A DNA stretch of 33,001 bases. It comes from a virus. The notes beneath the pieces were generated by a model. It did not search any database. It saw only the letters and a list, made by a program, of their open reading frames with translations, and had not been told where the DNA came from. This document shows positions 6,590-16,991 of the stretch, in pieces. Within the stretch, counting starts at the first letter, position 1. Each line of letters begins with the position of its first letter. The DNA lies in IMG/VR virus record IMGVR_UViG_3300034200_000298, positions 1 to 33,001 of that record; one strand, written 5' to 3'. The translations under genes were made by a program, and so were the position numbers.

Positions 6590-8991
6590 TGGCAAGTGTA
6601 ACTCAACTAATACCTAACTTTCTTGGTGGTGTATCCAAGCAGCCAGACGACAAGAAGCTTCCAGGGCAGGTTGTAGAAGCAATCAATGCTTACGCAGATC
6701 CTACCTATGGTTTGTCAAAGCGACCTGGCACCAAGTGGTTAGGCAACCTTTCGTCAACTACGAATGAATTCCAGAATGGTAAGTGGTTCTACATCAATCG
6801 AGATGATACTGAGAAGTACATCGGTGTGATTTACGGAACCAGCATCAAGATCTGGAATGTCGAAAACCCAGCAGCGACTGTCACTGTAACCAACACTGGT
6901 AGCAGCTATCTGACCTACGGTAGTTCAAATGCCAAGAACAGTCTTCAAGTACTGACTGTACAAGATACAACGATTGTCGCTAATAACCAAGTCACTGTTA
7001 CAACCCAAGCAGCACCAAGCTTCACTGCAAAGTCAAAGGCAACCATCCGTCTTTACAGTGCTGAGTACGGCGCTGAGTATTACGTCAAGGTAGGTTCTGC
7101 TGCAGCTTACAGCTTCACCACAAAGAACACAGAAGACCCTGCCAACACCAATACGACGACGAACAAGGTCTTGAATGCAACTGACATTCTCGATCAGATC
7201 TTTACAAACATCTCCCTTCCTGCTGGTGTCACTAAGACCAAATGCAAAGGTAGCATCGAACTCTCTGGGTCATCTGCTTTCACTATTGAAGCTCGTGGTG
7301 GTATCAGCGGTGAAGAGCTGAGAGCATTTCAAGATGAAGCCAACAACTTCTCTGAACTGCCTGCTGAAAGCGTTCAGGGTCGAGTGATCAAGATCAACAA
7401 TACTGTTGCAAAGGAGGACTCCTACTACGCAACCTTTATCGCAGAGAACGGTGTCTCTGGTAAAGGTAGCTGGCAGGAGACCGTAGCACCGAACGTATCT
7501 AAGGGTTTGACTGCATCCACCATGCCGCATGAGCTGGTGAACACAGCACTCAACACCTTTGAATTCAGGCCAATCACCTGGGAAGAACGTCTTGTTGGTG
7601 ATGATGAAACTAACGAGCACCCGAGTTTTGTTGGCAAAAAGATTCAACAGGTCTTCTTCCACAACAACCGTCTTGGCTTCTTGACAGGTGACAATGTGTC
7701 AATGAGTCAAAGTGGTGAGTTTTATAACTTCTACCATGTATCTGCTCTTACCCAAGCTGACAACGATCCTATTGACATCAGTTGCTCTAGCTTGAGACCT
7801 GCTGTTCTTCACTCAGTACTACCTGCTGCTCAGGGTCTGGTGATGTTCAGTAAAAGTCAGCAGTTCCTGATGTATTCAGATGACGGTATCCTTACCCCTA
7901 AGACTTCAGTCATCAGGACCATCTCCAACTACGAAAATGAAGAGCTGATCCCACCAGTAGACGTTGGTACGAACATGGTGTTCTTGAGTAAGTCTCCAGG
8001 CTATACCCGTATCTACGCAATGGCTACTCGTGGTCAGCAAGAAAACCCTGATGTGTTGGATATTGGGCGAGTGGTTTCTGAATGGGTTCCTGATTCTGTA
8101 GCTGATCTCATTGCATCTCCTCAGAACTCATTCTTTGCGATGTATGGTCCATCTTCCCAATACGTGTACTTCTTCAGGACTTACACCGTTGGTGAAGAAA
8201 CGGCTATGCAGACATGGTTCAACTGGAAGATGCAAGGCAATGTCCAGTTCTTTACTGTCGATAGTGATGACACGTACATTGTCACCTACCAGTCTGGTCA
8301 GTACACCCTCTGCAAAGCGAACCTCACTCAGACCCCCGACGATGCCATTCTGAGAGCCGATAGCGGTCAGGTGGTGCAACTATGCCTAGATCAGTATGCA
8401 ACGCCTTCTAGCGTCTCCTACAACGCTACTACGAAGGTTAATCGTTGCTACCTACGGTATAAAGACATCACGACCTTAAGCCCTGCAGTCATCATTGCTG
8501 ACCCAAACAACACTGGTGAGTCTGGCTTCACTGTGACGCCTACTCGTGGTAGTGATTTAACTGGTCCTTACTTTGAGTTTGTTGGTGACGACTATTCAGC
8601 ACAAGCAAGTAAGGTCTACCTTGGATTCAAGTATGACTTCGACATCCAACTCCCAACGATCTACTACCAAATTGGGGAGAATAGATCTGACTACACAGCA
8701 AACCTAACAGTGGCTCGGGTGAAGTTCTCGGTTGGTCTTTCCAGCAATGTTGGCTTCAAGCTGAAAGCAAAAGGTCAATCCGAATGGTATGACGTTCAGT
8801 CGATCCAAGATGCTGACTATTACTTGGCTGATGACGTTCCTCTGAATGAACAGACCGTGTACACATTACCTATTCATCAACGTAATTCAAACTTTGACCT
8901 GAAGGTCTTTAGTGATTCACCATTCCCGATCTCTCTTACTTCGATGATGTGGGAAGGATCTTATTCACCACGATTCTATAGGAGGGCGTAA
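6589..8991 (+). CDS. Tail tubular protein B (nozzle), T7 gp12-like
   Basis: The 800-residue protein (T7 gp12 is 794) forms the hexameric tail nozzle. The N-terminus is diagnostic: LIPNFLGGVSKQPDDKKLPGQ at about 6-26 followed by NAYADPTYGLSKRPGTKWL. The centre has the FFHNNRLGFLTGDNVSMSQSG segment near 355-375, and the C-terminal region is beta-rich, ending close to YSPRFYRRA. It overlaps its upstream and downstream neighbours by one base each, so the tail genes are translated as a block. Confidence 0.96.
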   Translation: MASVTQLIPNFLGGVSKQPDDKKLPGQVVEAINAYADPTYGLSKRPGTKWLGNLSSTTNEFQNGKWFYINRDDTEKYIGVIYGTSIKIWNVENPAATVTVTNTGSSYLTYGSSNAKNSLQVLTVQDTTIVANNQVTVTTQAAPSFTAKSKATIRLYSAEYGAEYYVKVGSAAAYSFTTKNTEDPANTNTTTNKVLNATDILDQIFTNISLPAGVTKTKCKGSIELSGSSAFTIEARGGISGEELRAFQDEANNFSELPAESVQGRVIKINNTVAKEDSYYATFIAENGVSGKGSWQETVAPNVSKGLTASTMPHELVNTALNTFEFRPITWEERLVGDDETNEHPSFVGKKIQQVFFHNNRLGFLTGDNVSMSQSGEFYNFYHVSALTQADNDPIDISCSSLRPAVLHSVLPAAQGLVMFSKSQQFLMYSDDGILTPKTSVIRTISNYENEELIPPVDVGTNMVFLSKSPGYTRIYAMATRGQQENPDVLDIGRVVSEWVPDSVADLIASPQNSFFAMYGPSSQYVYFFRTYTVGEETAMQTWFNWKMQGNVQFFTVDSDDTYIVTYQSGQYTLCKANLTQTPDDAILRADSGQVVQLCLDQYATPSSVSYNATTKVNRCYLRYKDITTLSPAVIIADPNNTGESGFTVTPTRGSDLTGPYFEFVGDDYSAQASKVYLGFKYDFDIQLPTIYYQIGENRSDYTANLTVARVKFSVGLSSNVGFKLKAKGQSEWYDVQSIQDADYYLADDVPLNEQTVYTLPIHQRNSNFDLKVFSDSPFPISLTSMMWEGSYSPRFYRRA

Positions 8992-9857
8992 TGGCTGATC
9001 CGTTAACTATTGGTCTCGGGCTCGGGATGGGTGTGCTCAGTGGTATCACTGGTGCTAGCTCTCAAAATGAAGCAAGGCGTCTTGAGCAAGAGCGAATTAA
9101 TAAGCAATACAAGTACGACAAGAAGTTAGATCGGTTCACTTGGAGACAAACCAAGAGGGACTATAACTATCGACTAAAGGATGTTCAGAATCAGCGAGAG
9201 AATAATGAGTCAAATCTCCAATATCTTGAAGAGACTGCTCGTCGTAATTACCAGTACGATCTTCAGATCCGCGATTTCGACTACAAGAATCAACTTCGCC
9301 AATACAAAGAGTCTGAACGTATCTACGGTCTGCAGCGTGGTGCAAATGCTCAAGCTGCAGCACTAGCACGTCAAAGCGAAGAGAATCGTTATAACGAGAT
9401 CATGAAGGGTATGGCATTTGAGCAGCAAGACATGCTTGTGAAGATGCTACAAGAAGAAGGTCAGTCCATTGCTCGTGGTGTGTCTGGTCGTTCGGCGTCA
9501 AAACAGATTGCTTCAGTGATTGCTGGCTACGGCAGAAACCAGGCAATCCTTGAGGAGAGCGTTCTTAGTGCAAGCAGAGATTCTGCTATGGCAATGCGTC
9601 AGATCGAGCAGGAGCGCTACCAAGCTGATCTCAACGCTGATTCACGTCGCATGTTGCAGCCTCTCAAAGCACCTGCACCGATGGCTCCTCTTGCTATGCC
9701 GCGTCCAAACCTTCTGGATCCTATGAAGCCAAAGCGTGGCCCACGTCCAATCAAAGGAACGAACACCGTCCAAGGTGCAAGCGGTTTCTCTGTTGCTTCA
9801 AACGTTATCAATGCTGGCTTGGAAGCCTACACATTGTTTGGCGGTAAATTTACCTAA
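8991..9857 (+). CDS. Internal virion protein, T7 gp14 position
   Basis: The 288-residue product starts with a hydrophobic, Gly-rich segment (GLGLGMGVLSGITG, residues 7-20). A long, charged Gln/Arg/Tyr-rich region predicted as coiled coil follows to about residue 215, then a Pro/Met-rich linker. In T7, gp14 is ejected first and forms the outer-membrane pore of the DNA channel; the hydrophobic N-terminus fits that role. It is longer than T7 gp14 (196 residues). The assignment rests on gene order and architecture. Confidence 0.82.
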   Translation: MADPLTIGLGLGMGVLSGITGASSQNEARRLEQERINKQYKYDKKLDRFTWRQTKRDYNYRLKDVQNQRENNESNLQYLEETARRNYQYDLQIRDFDYKNQLRQYKESERIYGLQRGANAQAAALARQSEENRYNEIMKGMAFEQQDMLVKMLQEEGQSIARGVSGRSASKQIASVIAGYGRNQAILEESVLSASRDSAMAMRQIEQERYQADLNADSRRMLQPLKAPAPMAPLAMPRPNLLDPMKPKRGPRPIKGTNTVQGASGFSVASNVINAGLEAYTLFGGKFT

Positions 9858-9868
9858 GTAATTAAGAA

Positions 9869-12800
9869 ATGGATCAAATCAAGTATCAAGGGTACGCCCG
9901 TGATCGAGGATTTAATCCGGTACAGTTCAGTATGGGCCGAGTTGACGCTATTGGTCAACAAGGCGACTCAATGCTACGGCAGATGCGGGATAACCAGCGT
10001 ACTGAAATTGGTAATCGTGATGCATTCCTCCAAGCAACACAACGTGCTCAGGCACTAGAACGTGATAATCGTCAAGCCAATTATGAGTTTGCACGGTCTT
10101 CACGTAAGTCTATCCAAGATGCTGTTCTTCGTAATCAAGAGCGTCTTGTTACTGATGCACAACGGGCTCAGCAGAACTACGACAAGGATCTTACCAACCT
10201 TGCATTGCTGTCTAGATTCTCTGACACCATCAGCAAATCGCTTGTTGAATATCAAAAACAACGAGAAGAAGATCAGTACAACCAAGAAATCGTCAACAGC
10301 ATGCTTGGGGCAAATCCCCAAGAAACTGCTGCAGTTGAGGATGCGTACCAACAACTTCGTGCTGGTGGTCAGCAGATCCAAGGTCTAGCTGACAAGCTAG
10401 AAGACAACGGAATGCCAGAAGAACTGGTTCAGTCCGTCCGTCAACAGTCTCGTACTAGCCCTGTTGTCAGCGCAAAGGCAGCGGCTGCAATGGCTCCTGC
10501 TGATTACTTCTCCTTTCTTGAAGAACGATTCTCCAGCGATGATCAGAACCGTATAACGGTTATGACCCCTAATGGCCCAATGGAGATTACTCCAATGAAC
10601 CATAGCGGGTCTGCACAACGTGAAGCAGTGATGCGTGCATTGTTGCCGATCTTTCTGAAGGAGAAGGGTCTATATGGAATGAAGGCGTCCTTCTTGGCTC
10701 CGGCTTTGTTGGAGATGAGGAAGACCGAACTTAACTTCCTCAATCAAGAAGCCCGTGCTTTTTCTGCAGCTCAAAACAAGCAACGTGCTGATGAAGCAAA
10801 CGTATTGTTTGAGACAGAGGTACAAAGTAATCCTACTCAAGCATGGACTAATTACCTTGAGTCCATGAAGGGTGTGAAGGATAGTGATGGCGTACGTCTG
10901 GGGTATGCAGGTGGTTTCCAAAAGGCAATGGAGCGCCTACGTGATCTTGGTGACGTAGCTGCTGTTGAAGCTATTCGCGATAGTCCCCACCCAATTGTCA
11001 AAGGCAAGACGTGGGGGCAGGTTCGTGGTGATGACTTTAATGACGTTCTTGAGGAAATTAATAACGATGCATTTGCTCGTGATAAGAACCAAGAGGCTCG
11101 CTTCCAAATGGAAGGTGATAAGCTTGCTCGGGAGATCATTGCTGACTGGGATAAGAACCCACCATCAGAAGCAGATGCAGAGGCTGTTATCAAGGCTCAT
11201 ACTGCTAAGTACGGTCCCAACAGCGATCTTCAGAACTGGGCTTCTAAATACACTGTGGAAGCTATTGACGAAGCAGCGACTCGCAAGAATCTTGATGAGC
11301 TAATTCGTCAAGGCATCCCCATCCCACCTCAGGATCTTATTGGCCTTCCAAAAGAGATTCAGGATTCATATCGCGGCTATGTTCAAAAGGCTGATGACGC
11401 GATGAAGAGTGGTGGTGGTGACACCGCGATGAATTACATCAAAGAGAAGATTGAGGCACGAGCACAATGGTCTGCTGCTAAGGGTAATCCTAAAGACCCC
11501 TCCATCGGCCTTGCTGTTGCTGCTGCTCAGCGAGAGCTTCAACGTCTTATCTCTGAGAATCTTTCTGGAGGCCAATCTCCTCAAGAAGCTGTCCAAAATG
11601 CCCTTAAGGCTGTAGAGACTATTGTTGATGATCCTAAGGGTCGTTATCAATACAACCAAGATAAGCCTGGTGGTGAGGGCTTTGCAAGCTTCAACATCAC
11701 TCCCAGCATTGCAGGTACAGCAGAAGCTGCTCGACGACGTGCATACCTCAAGTCAAAGGTAGAAGGTGGTGGTAATGCTGCTATTTCTACGTTCCAACTC
11801 ATCCCGGCACCGATTCTAAAGCAGACTGCAGATAGCTTCTTCCTGAACAAGCGTCTTGTCATTCCACCGATTGCTGATGAGATCTCCCGGCTTTACGCTG
11901 GTAAGATCAGCCCACTTGCTGTTCTCAACGAACAGATCAATCTCTATAACCGTACTGCTGCAAACAAGCTGAAGCCAATCACTGTTGTTGATGCAGGTGG
12001 TGGTGATGCTGGATCACCTATGTCTCCGCGTATGCGTGAGATCATGCGTCAGCTCCAATACATGCCCACACGTGAGACTGTTAACCGTGTCTCCATGGTC
12101 AGCGGTTCAGCTCCTAAATACGTCAGGCAAGGCCCTGAGGGCTTCAATGACGTGATGAGCATGGTTGTTACCATGGGTCACCCACACCCAGCTCTAGCAG
12201 CCGCACAGTGGGCTCTGGAGACTGGATATGGAAAGTCTCAACTAGCTACAGGTCAGAACAACCTATTTGGGTTCCGCTCTTACGATCCAAAGAGTAATGG
12301 CTGGCGCGCCTACAACAGCCACACTGAATCCGTTCAAGCATACGTCGATAACATCACCAAGAATTCACGTTACGCCGCAGTCCTTAAAGCTAAAACACCA
12401 CGAGAAGCTGCAATTGCTGTAGCTGCTGCTGGTTACGCTGGAGGAGAAGCCGCATACCCGAACAAACTGATTCGTGTTATGCGAGAGAACGGAATCAATC
12501 CTGATGTTCCGTATGTCAACCCAACGGGTAATCAGTGGCATGCCCCAGGTGTAGCCAATACAAAACTCAGCAATGCCATCGGCAAGCAGCTTCTGTCTCA
12601 GATGCAGAAGACAAGTGGTTTTGGTTCACAAGAATCTTTCCGACGTAAACCCCACGAAGGCAATGACTATGCAGTGGTTCAAGGTTCTCGTATGAGCCTG
12701 AAGCAACCTGCACGTGTTGTTGATGTCATCTCTGAACGTGACCCCAACCACGGCGGTTACGGCGGTATGGTCGAGATCGAATTCCCTGATGGTGCTCGTG

Positions 12801-13027
12801 CTCGTGTAGCGCACCTGTCAAAGGTCAAAGTAAAGCCCGGTGATGTAATCCCTGCCAAGAAGGTATTTGCCCTTACTGGTGGTGCTCCTGGTACGCCTGG
12901 AGCTGGACGGTCCACTGGCCCTCATGTACATCTTGAAATGTTGACGACTGCACGCGGTCGCAATGAAACAACAAAAGGCAAGGCAGATCCCACTGCAATT
13001 GCTCCTCGCTTTTACATCGATAGCTAA
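9869..13027 (+). CDS. Internal virion protein (gp15 position) with C-terminal glucosaminidase and M23 peptidase domains
   Basis: The 1052-residue protein occupies the T7 gp15 slot but exceeds gp15 (747) by about 300 residues. Residues 1-750 are helical and Gln-rich. Residues about 755-880 form a glucosaminidase-type muramidase domain with the segment AAAQWALETGYGK and a downstream NNLFGFRSY. Residues about 925-1050 form an M23/LytM-type metallopeptidase domain with HEGND (His929, Asp933) and GPHVHLE (His1019, His1021), the zinc ligands and catalytic His of the family. The enzyme would locally open peptidoglycan during DNA ejection. Gene order supports the virion location. Confidence 0.9.
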   Translation: MDQIKYQGYARDRGFNPVQFSMGRVDAIGQQGDSMLRQMRDNQRTEIGNRDAFLQATQRAQALERDNRQANYEFARSSRKSIQDAVLRNQERLVTDAQRAQQNYDKDLTNLALLSRFSDTISKSLVEYQKQREEDQYNQEIVNSMLGANPQETAAVEDAYQQLRAGGQQIQGLADKLEDNGMPEELVQSVRQQSRTSPVVSAKAAAAMAPADYFSFLEERFSSDDQNRITVMTPNGPMEITPMNHSGSAQREAVMRALLPIFLKEKGLYGMKASFLAPALLEMRKTELNFLNQEARAFSAAQNKQRADEANVLFETEVQSNPTQAWTNYLESMKGVKDSDGVRLGYAGGFQKAMERLRDLGDVAAVEAIRDSPHPIVKGKTWGQVRGDDFNDVLEEINNDAFARDKNQEARFQMEGDKLAREIIADWDKNPPSEADAEAVIKAHTAKYGPNSDLQNWASKYTVEAIDEAATRKNLDELIRQGIPIPPQDLIGLPKEIQDSYRGYVQKADDAMKSGGGDTAMNYIKEKIEARAQWSAAKGNPKDPSIGLAVAAAQRELQRLISENLSGGQSPQEAVQNALKAVETIVDDPKGRYQYNQDKPGGEGFASFNITPSIAGTAEAARRRAYLKSKVEGGGNAAISTFQLIPAPILKQTADSFFLNKRLVIPPIADEISRLYAGKISPLAVLNEQINLYNRTAANKLKPITVVDAGGGDAGSPMSPRMREIMRQLQYMPTRETVNRVSMVSGSAPKYVRQGPEGFNDVMSMVVTMGHPHPALAAAQWALETGYGKSQLATGQNNLFGFRSYDPKSNGWRAYNSHTESVQAYVDNITKNSRYAAVLKAKTPREAAIAVAAAGYAGGEAAYPNKLIRVMRENGINPDVPYVNPTGNQWHAPGVANTKLSNAIGKQLLSQMQKTSGFGSQESFRRKPHEGNDYAVVQGSRMSLKQPARVVDVISERDPNHGGYGGMVEIEFPDGARARVAHLSKVKVKPGDVIPAKKVFALTGGAPGTPGAGRSTGPHVHLEMLTTARGRNETTKGKADPTAIAPRFYIDS

Positions 13028-13029
13028 TT

Positions 13030-16000
13030 ATGCCTTACGATCCTCTTAATTTCGCCAATAAGCCTGATTACCTTTCCGATATTCCTAAAGACGAATACGC
13101 GCTTCAGTTGGCTGAAGAGGAACTAAAGGCAGATCAGGCTCAACTCGGTGAACTCAATAAAGCACAGCAGAACGTTGATCAGCAGAATAAACAGCAAGAA
13201 GCGGATCAACAGCAGCAAGACGCCAAAGCTCAGGCAATGGAATCTGAGTCGTCAGCTCTAAATATTGGGGAGAACATCAAGAATAACATCTCCAATGCTT
13301 TTGAAGTTCCTACAGCTCTTGTCGGTGGCTTCATTGATTTTGCAGAAGATATTGGAAATCGGACTGGAGCCAAATGGCTAGACCTTGATGACCGAATTGA
13401 ACCGCAGAATCGAACTGAATATGGTAAAGCTCTACGCAGCATTGTAAGTGTTGTTGGACCTAACCTCGTAGGTCTATTGACACTGAAACGTGGTGTCAAC
13501 GGATTTGCTAAAAACTGGCCTGGTATCAGCCAACTGACAAAGCTAAATGCTCCTACCAAAGCTGGCCTTGACATTGCTGCTAGTGCGGGTATCGGTGTTG
13601 CTGTTGATGCGGTATCTCGCGAATCTGAAGACCGAAACCTTACAGGTACTCTAAAGGACGAGTTCCCGTCAGTCTTCGGTTGGATTCCCGACAACATAGC
13701 TACGCTTGATACTGACTCACCAGATGTTAAGCGTAAGAAGAACATCCTAGAAGGATTTGGTCTAGGTGGAATCCTTGATGGTGTTGGTTATTTGGCTAAG
13801 GCTGCGAAGCCGATGGTCAAAGGCTTACTACCTGGAACCAAGATCGTTCCATTGGACGACACCGCTAAGGCATCAATCGCTAAGGAAGCTGAGCAGGTCA
13901 AGCCCCTTACCGGCAATCCTGCTGTTGATTACGTAGGACGGAACGTAGAGGCTCGTGAAGCTCATGAAGCAGCTTCTGTGATGGATGAGTTCCAACGCAA
14001 CCCAGACCCACAGAATCCGACACCACGTATGAACCCTGATCTCTTTAACAAGCATGAGACAGGTATTTCAGGCATACGTCCTAATGCTGTTCGTCGGGGC
14101 ATGGTGGATGCTGGCCGTATCCACACAAACACTGACACTGTAAATGGTGTTATCGAAAACATCGTTTCAGAGCCGGCTCTTCGTGAAGGTCTCGATGCTG
14201 CATCTCAAGGTAAGCGTCCTGTTATCGAGATGGTTGCTAAGGGAATCCGTGAGTCAGGTAAGTTCAAAGCCGTCACTCAGCTTGGTAAGGAGATTGACCC
14301 TCGCACGATGGACGAAGGGATGCTTTCCATGTACAAGCAGATTATTGACCCTAATAACAAGCTCGACGATATCAGCGATGTGTTTATCGATGAGAAGTTC
14401 ATCAACAATAACTTCAAGGTCGATGGTAAGGGTATTGAGCAGATTACCGACCGAGCCTATACCACTTCGATGCTTGCCGTTCGTCGGTTGATGGACGACT
14501 ACATGAGTGCTGAGAATGCCAAAGCAGCAGCTCTGACGATTAACAGCGTTGCTGGTGAAGTTACTGACCTTGCTCACGGTGTCAAGATCTTTGGCAATGA
14601 GATCGACACTAGTGAGGTTCAGCAACGTATTCTTGACAAGGTTGAATTCTTACTGAATGAGACATGGGTTAACTCCTACGCCTCTGGTATGGCTCTCCGT
14701 AATAAAGGCTTTTGGGCTAAAGCTAAGAACGTTGCTGACTTGGGGCGTATTGCTAAAGAAGCCCACGCTGATATTAGCGACAAGTTCGCCAAGAAAGCAG
14801 CTCAGAACAAGGAGTTTGTCGATAACCTTAGAACCATCTCAAGGGAAAATCCTGAGTATCTCAAGCCATTGATGGAGGCATATGACCTTACCAATGGTGA
14901 TGTCCGTACGATCTCTGCCCTTAACGGTTGGTTCAATAAACATCTCAACCCTGCTGGTCTGATCACTAAAGGCTTCATCGACAATGACCCCAGCATGCCT
15001 AACTTTGTGCAGCAGGGTCTTTGGAGCACGATCTACAACTCAATCCTTTCTGCATCCAGCACGTTCACTAACGCTTGGTTTGGTAACGCAGCTCTGATTG
15101 TCTCAAAACCATTTACTCAGCTTCTGGGTACTGGTCTTGACTACAAGCAACTGCAACGCTGGTGGGTCCAATATGGAGCTTTTGGTGACTCATTTCAGAA
15201 TGCAATGAGCTACGCCCGTCTTCAGACACAGAAGATCATGGATGATCCCGTCAAGTACGGAAACATTGATCGCCCAGACTTTGCAATTATGGATGAAGAC
15301 CGGTGGATGGTACTTGAAAACATTGCCAGTGCTAGAGCTGCTAAAGGTGAAAGCGGTCCTATGCACATGTACCGACTCGCCAAGGCTCTGCGTGATTTCA
15401 ACAACTCCAAATGGGTTCGCTACAGTGCCAACCTTATGTCTAGTGGTGATGCTTTCACACGTGCATTCCTAGGCTCTGCTCAAGCGAGAGCAAGAGCTTA
15501 CACCGATCTTCTTGACCAAGGTGGTGATATCACTGAAGCTTCACTAAAGCAGACTTCAGAACGCATCTACAAAGAGATGTTCGACCAGGATGGCATCATC
15601 CGGGATGAAGTAGTCGACTTCCAGACTAAGGAAATCGCCATGTCTCTGGACAACCCTGTCTCCAATGCTGTGACTGGTCTGACCACAGCTATGCCAATCC
15701 TTAAGCCATTCATCCTGTTTCCTAGGACTACCACCAACATGCTTGGCATGGGCTTCAGGTATTCACCGTTAGGTGTTCTCCATAAAGACTTCCTGATGGC
15801 GGTACGTCCTACTCAGGCAACTAAGGAGCAGATTGCAGAGTTTATGGCTGCCCGTGGCATCACCAACTATAGCTATAACGACTGGCTTGACGCTGCCGCT
15901 GAAACTCGTGGCCGTGTTGCTACTGGTGCAATTGCATTATTTGGAGCTAATCAGTTGCTCCTCCAAGGTGCTTTGACTGGTAGTCCGCCTGCTGACAAAG

Positions 16001-16986
16001 AACAGCGCCGCTCTATGGAAAAGGCCATGGGAGGTGCTTACTGGAACTCAGTCAAGATCGGGAACCAGTGGTATAGCCACCAGTGGATGGGACCAATGTC
16101 CAGCGTCCTGACCATGGCTGCTGACACTGCAAACCTATTCTGGGCTAATCCTAATGAGGGCATTCTTGAGAACATCCATGGAAAGATCCTCTATTCTGTT
16201 GGCCTGAACATTACAAATAAATCCTGGACACAAGGTCTAGCTTCCTTCTTTGATCTTACCAGTGGAAACAAAGCCGCTCTTAATCGCTGGATTGCTAACA
16301 CTGGTAATTCGATCATCCCCTTTGCTGGTGCTCGCGGTCAAGTAAGCCGCATCTACGATCCTGCATTGCGTGAAGTCGAGGACGACATCGGTCAGCTTAT
16401 GCGTAATCGCAACTCACTGTTGGATATCTTTGACCCTAATGGGAAGCTGCCATATTCACGGGATATTATGGACGGCTCTATCCTTAATAACCATAACCTC
16501 CTTGTCCGTCTTCTCAATGCCTCGACACCGATCAAGGTCAACACAGACAAGATGACACCAGGGCGTCAGCTTCTGATTGATGCTGGTTACAATGCTGTCC
16601 CGTCGCTCACCAAATACCACGGTAGCCCCGAGAAATATACACATGAGCAACGCAGCAAACTTGCTGGTTACATGGGTATCTATGGCAACATCGAGAGTCA
16701 ACTAGAAGAGCTTACGAAGAAGCCGTGGGTGCAGCAGGAGCTTGCTGCAATCAAAGATGCCCGGATGAAGAATATCGAGAGCAAAGAGCTTGATTTTGGT
16801 AAAGGTAATCTCCACCGAGAGATTGACCGTATCTTCCTTCAAGCCAAGCAGTTTGCTGAATCTAAGCTACTTAACGAGAATCCACAGATGCGTGCCCCAG
16901 GCTTTGCTAAAGGCTCACGCGAAATGCAGCTACGCACTGGGCAGGATATTCAAAAGGTTATCAACTTCCACAGACAAGGTAGTTAA
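13030..16986 (+). CDS. Large internal virion (core) protein, T7 gp16-like
   Basis: At 1318 residues it matches the length of T7 gp16, which spans the cytoplasmic membrane in the ejection channel. Residues 20-80 are a Gln/Glu/Asp coiled-coil segment, followed by a hydrophobic Gly/Val stretch near 90-110 and long helical regions. A clearer hydrophobic helical region lies around 960-990. Unlike T7 gp16, I see no N-terminal transglycosylase domain; that activity seems to have moved to the neighbouring gp15-position protein. It starts two bases after the upstream stop. Confidence 0.9.
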   Translation: MPYDPLNFANKPDYLSDIPKDEYALQLAEEELKADQAQLGELNKAQQNVDQQNKQQEADQQQQDAKAQAMESESSALNIGENIKNNISNAFEVPTALVGGFIDFAEDIGNRTGAKWLDLDDRIEPQNRTEYGKALRSIVSVVGPNLVGLLTLKRGVNGFAKNWPGISQLTKLNAPTKAGLDIAASAGIGVAVDAVSRESEDRNLTGTLKDEFPSVFGWIPDNIATLDTDSPDVKRKKNILEGFGLGGILDGVGYLAKAAKPMVKGLLPGTKIVPLDDTAKASIAKEAEQVKPLTGNPAVDYVGRNVEAREAHEAASVMDEFQRNPDPQNPTPRMNPDLFNKHETGISGIRPNAVRRGMVDAGRIHTNTDTVNGVIENIVSEPALREGLDAASQGKRPVIEMVAKGIRESGKFKAVTQLGKEIDPRTMDEGMLSMYKQIIDPNNKLDDISDVFIDEKFINNNFKVDGKGIEQITDRAYTTSMLAVRRLMDDYMSAENAKAAALTINSVAGEVTDLAHGVKIFGNEIDTSEVQQRILDKVEFLLNETWVNSYASGMALRNKGFWAKAKNVADLGRIAKEAHADISDKFAKKAAQNKEFVDNLRTISRENPEYLKPLMEAYDLTNGDVRTISALNGWFNKHLNPAGLITKGFIDNDPSMPNFVQQGLWSTIYNSILSASSTFTNAWFGNAALIVSKPFTQLLGTGLDYKQLQRWWVQYGAFGDSFQNAMSYARLQTQKIMDDPVKYGNIDRPDFAIMDEDRWMVLENIASARAAKGESGPMHMYRLAKALRDFNNSKWVRYSANLMSSGDAFTRAFLGSAQARARAYTDLLDQGGDITEASLKQTSERIYKEMFDQDGIIRDEVVDFQTKEIAMSLDNPVSNAVTGLTTAMPILKPFILFPRTTTNMLGMGFRYSPLGVLHKDFLMAVRPTQATKEQIAEFMAARGITNYSYNDWLDAAAETRGRVATGAIALFGANQLLLQGALTGSPPADKEQRRSMEKAMGGAYWNSVKIGNQWYSHQWMGPMSSVLTMAADTANLFWANPNEGILENIHGKILYSVGLNITNKSWTQGLASFFDLTSGNKAALNRWIANTGNSIIPFAGARGQVSRIYDPALREVEDDIGQLMRNRNSLLDIFDPNGKLPYSRDIMDGSILNNHNLLVRLLNASTPIKVNTDKMTPGRQLLIDAGYNAVPSLTKYHGSPEKYTHEQRSKLAGYMGIYGNIESQLEELTKKPWVQQELAAIKDARMKNIESKELDFGKGNLHREIDRIFLQAKQFAESKLLNENPQMRAPGFAKGSREMQLRTGQDIQKVINFHRQGS

Positions 16987-16991
16987 AGTTA

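Noticed and set aside
13230-13745. 171-codon - strand frame inside the gp16-like gene
   Set aside because: It is an antisense shadow; the Ser/Arg/Thr-rich composition mirrors + strand codons.
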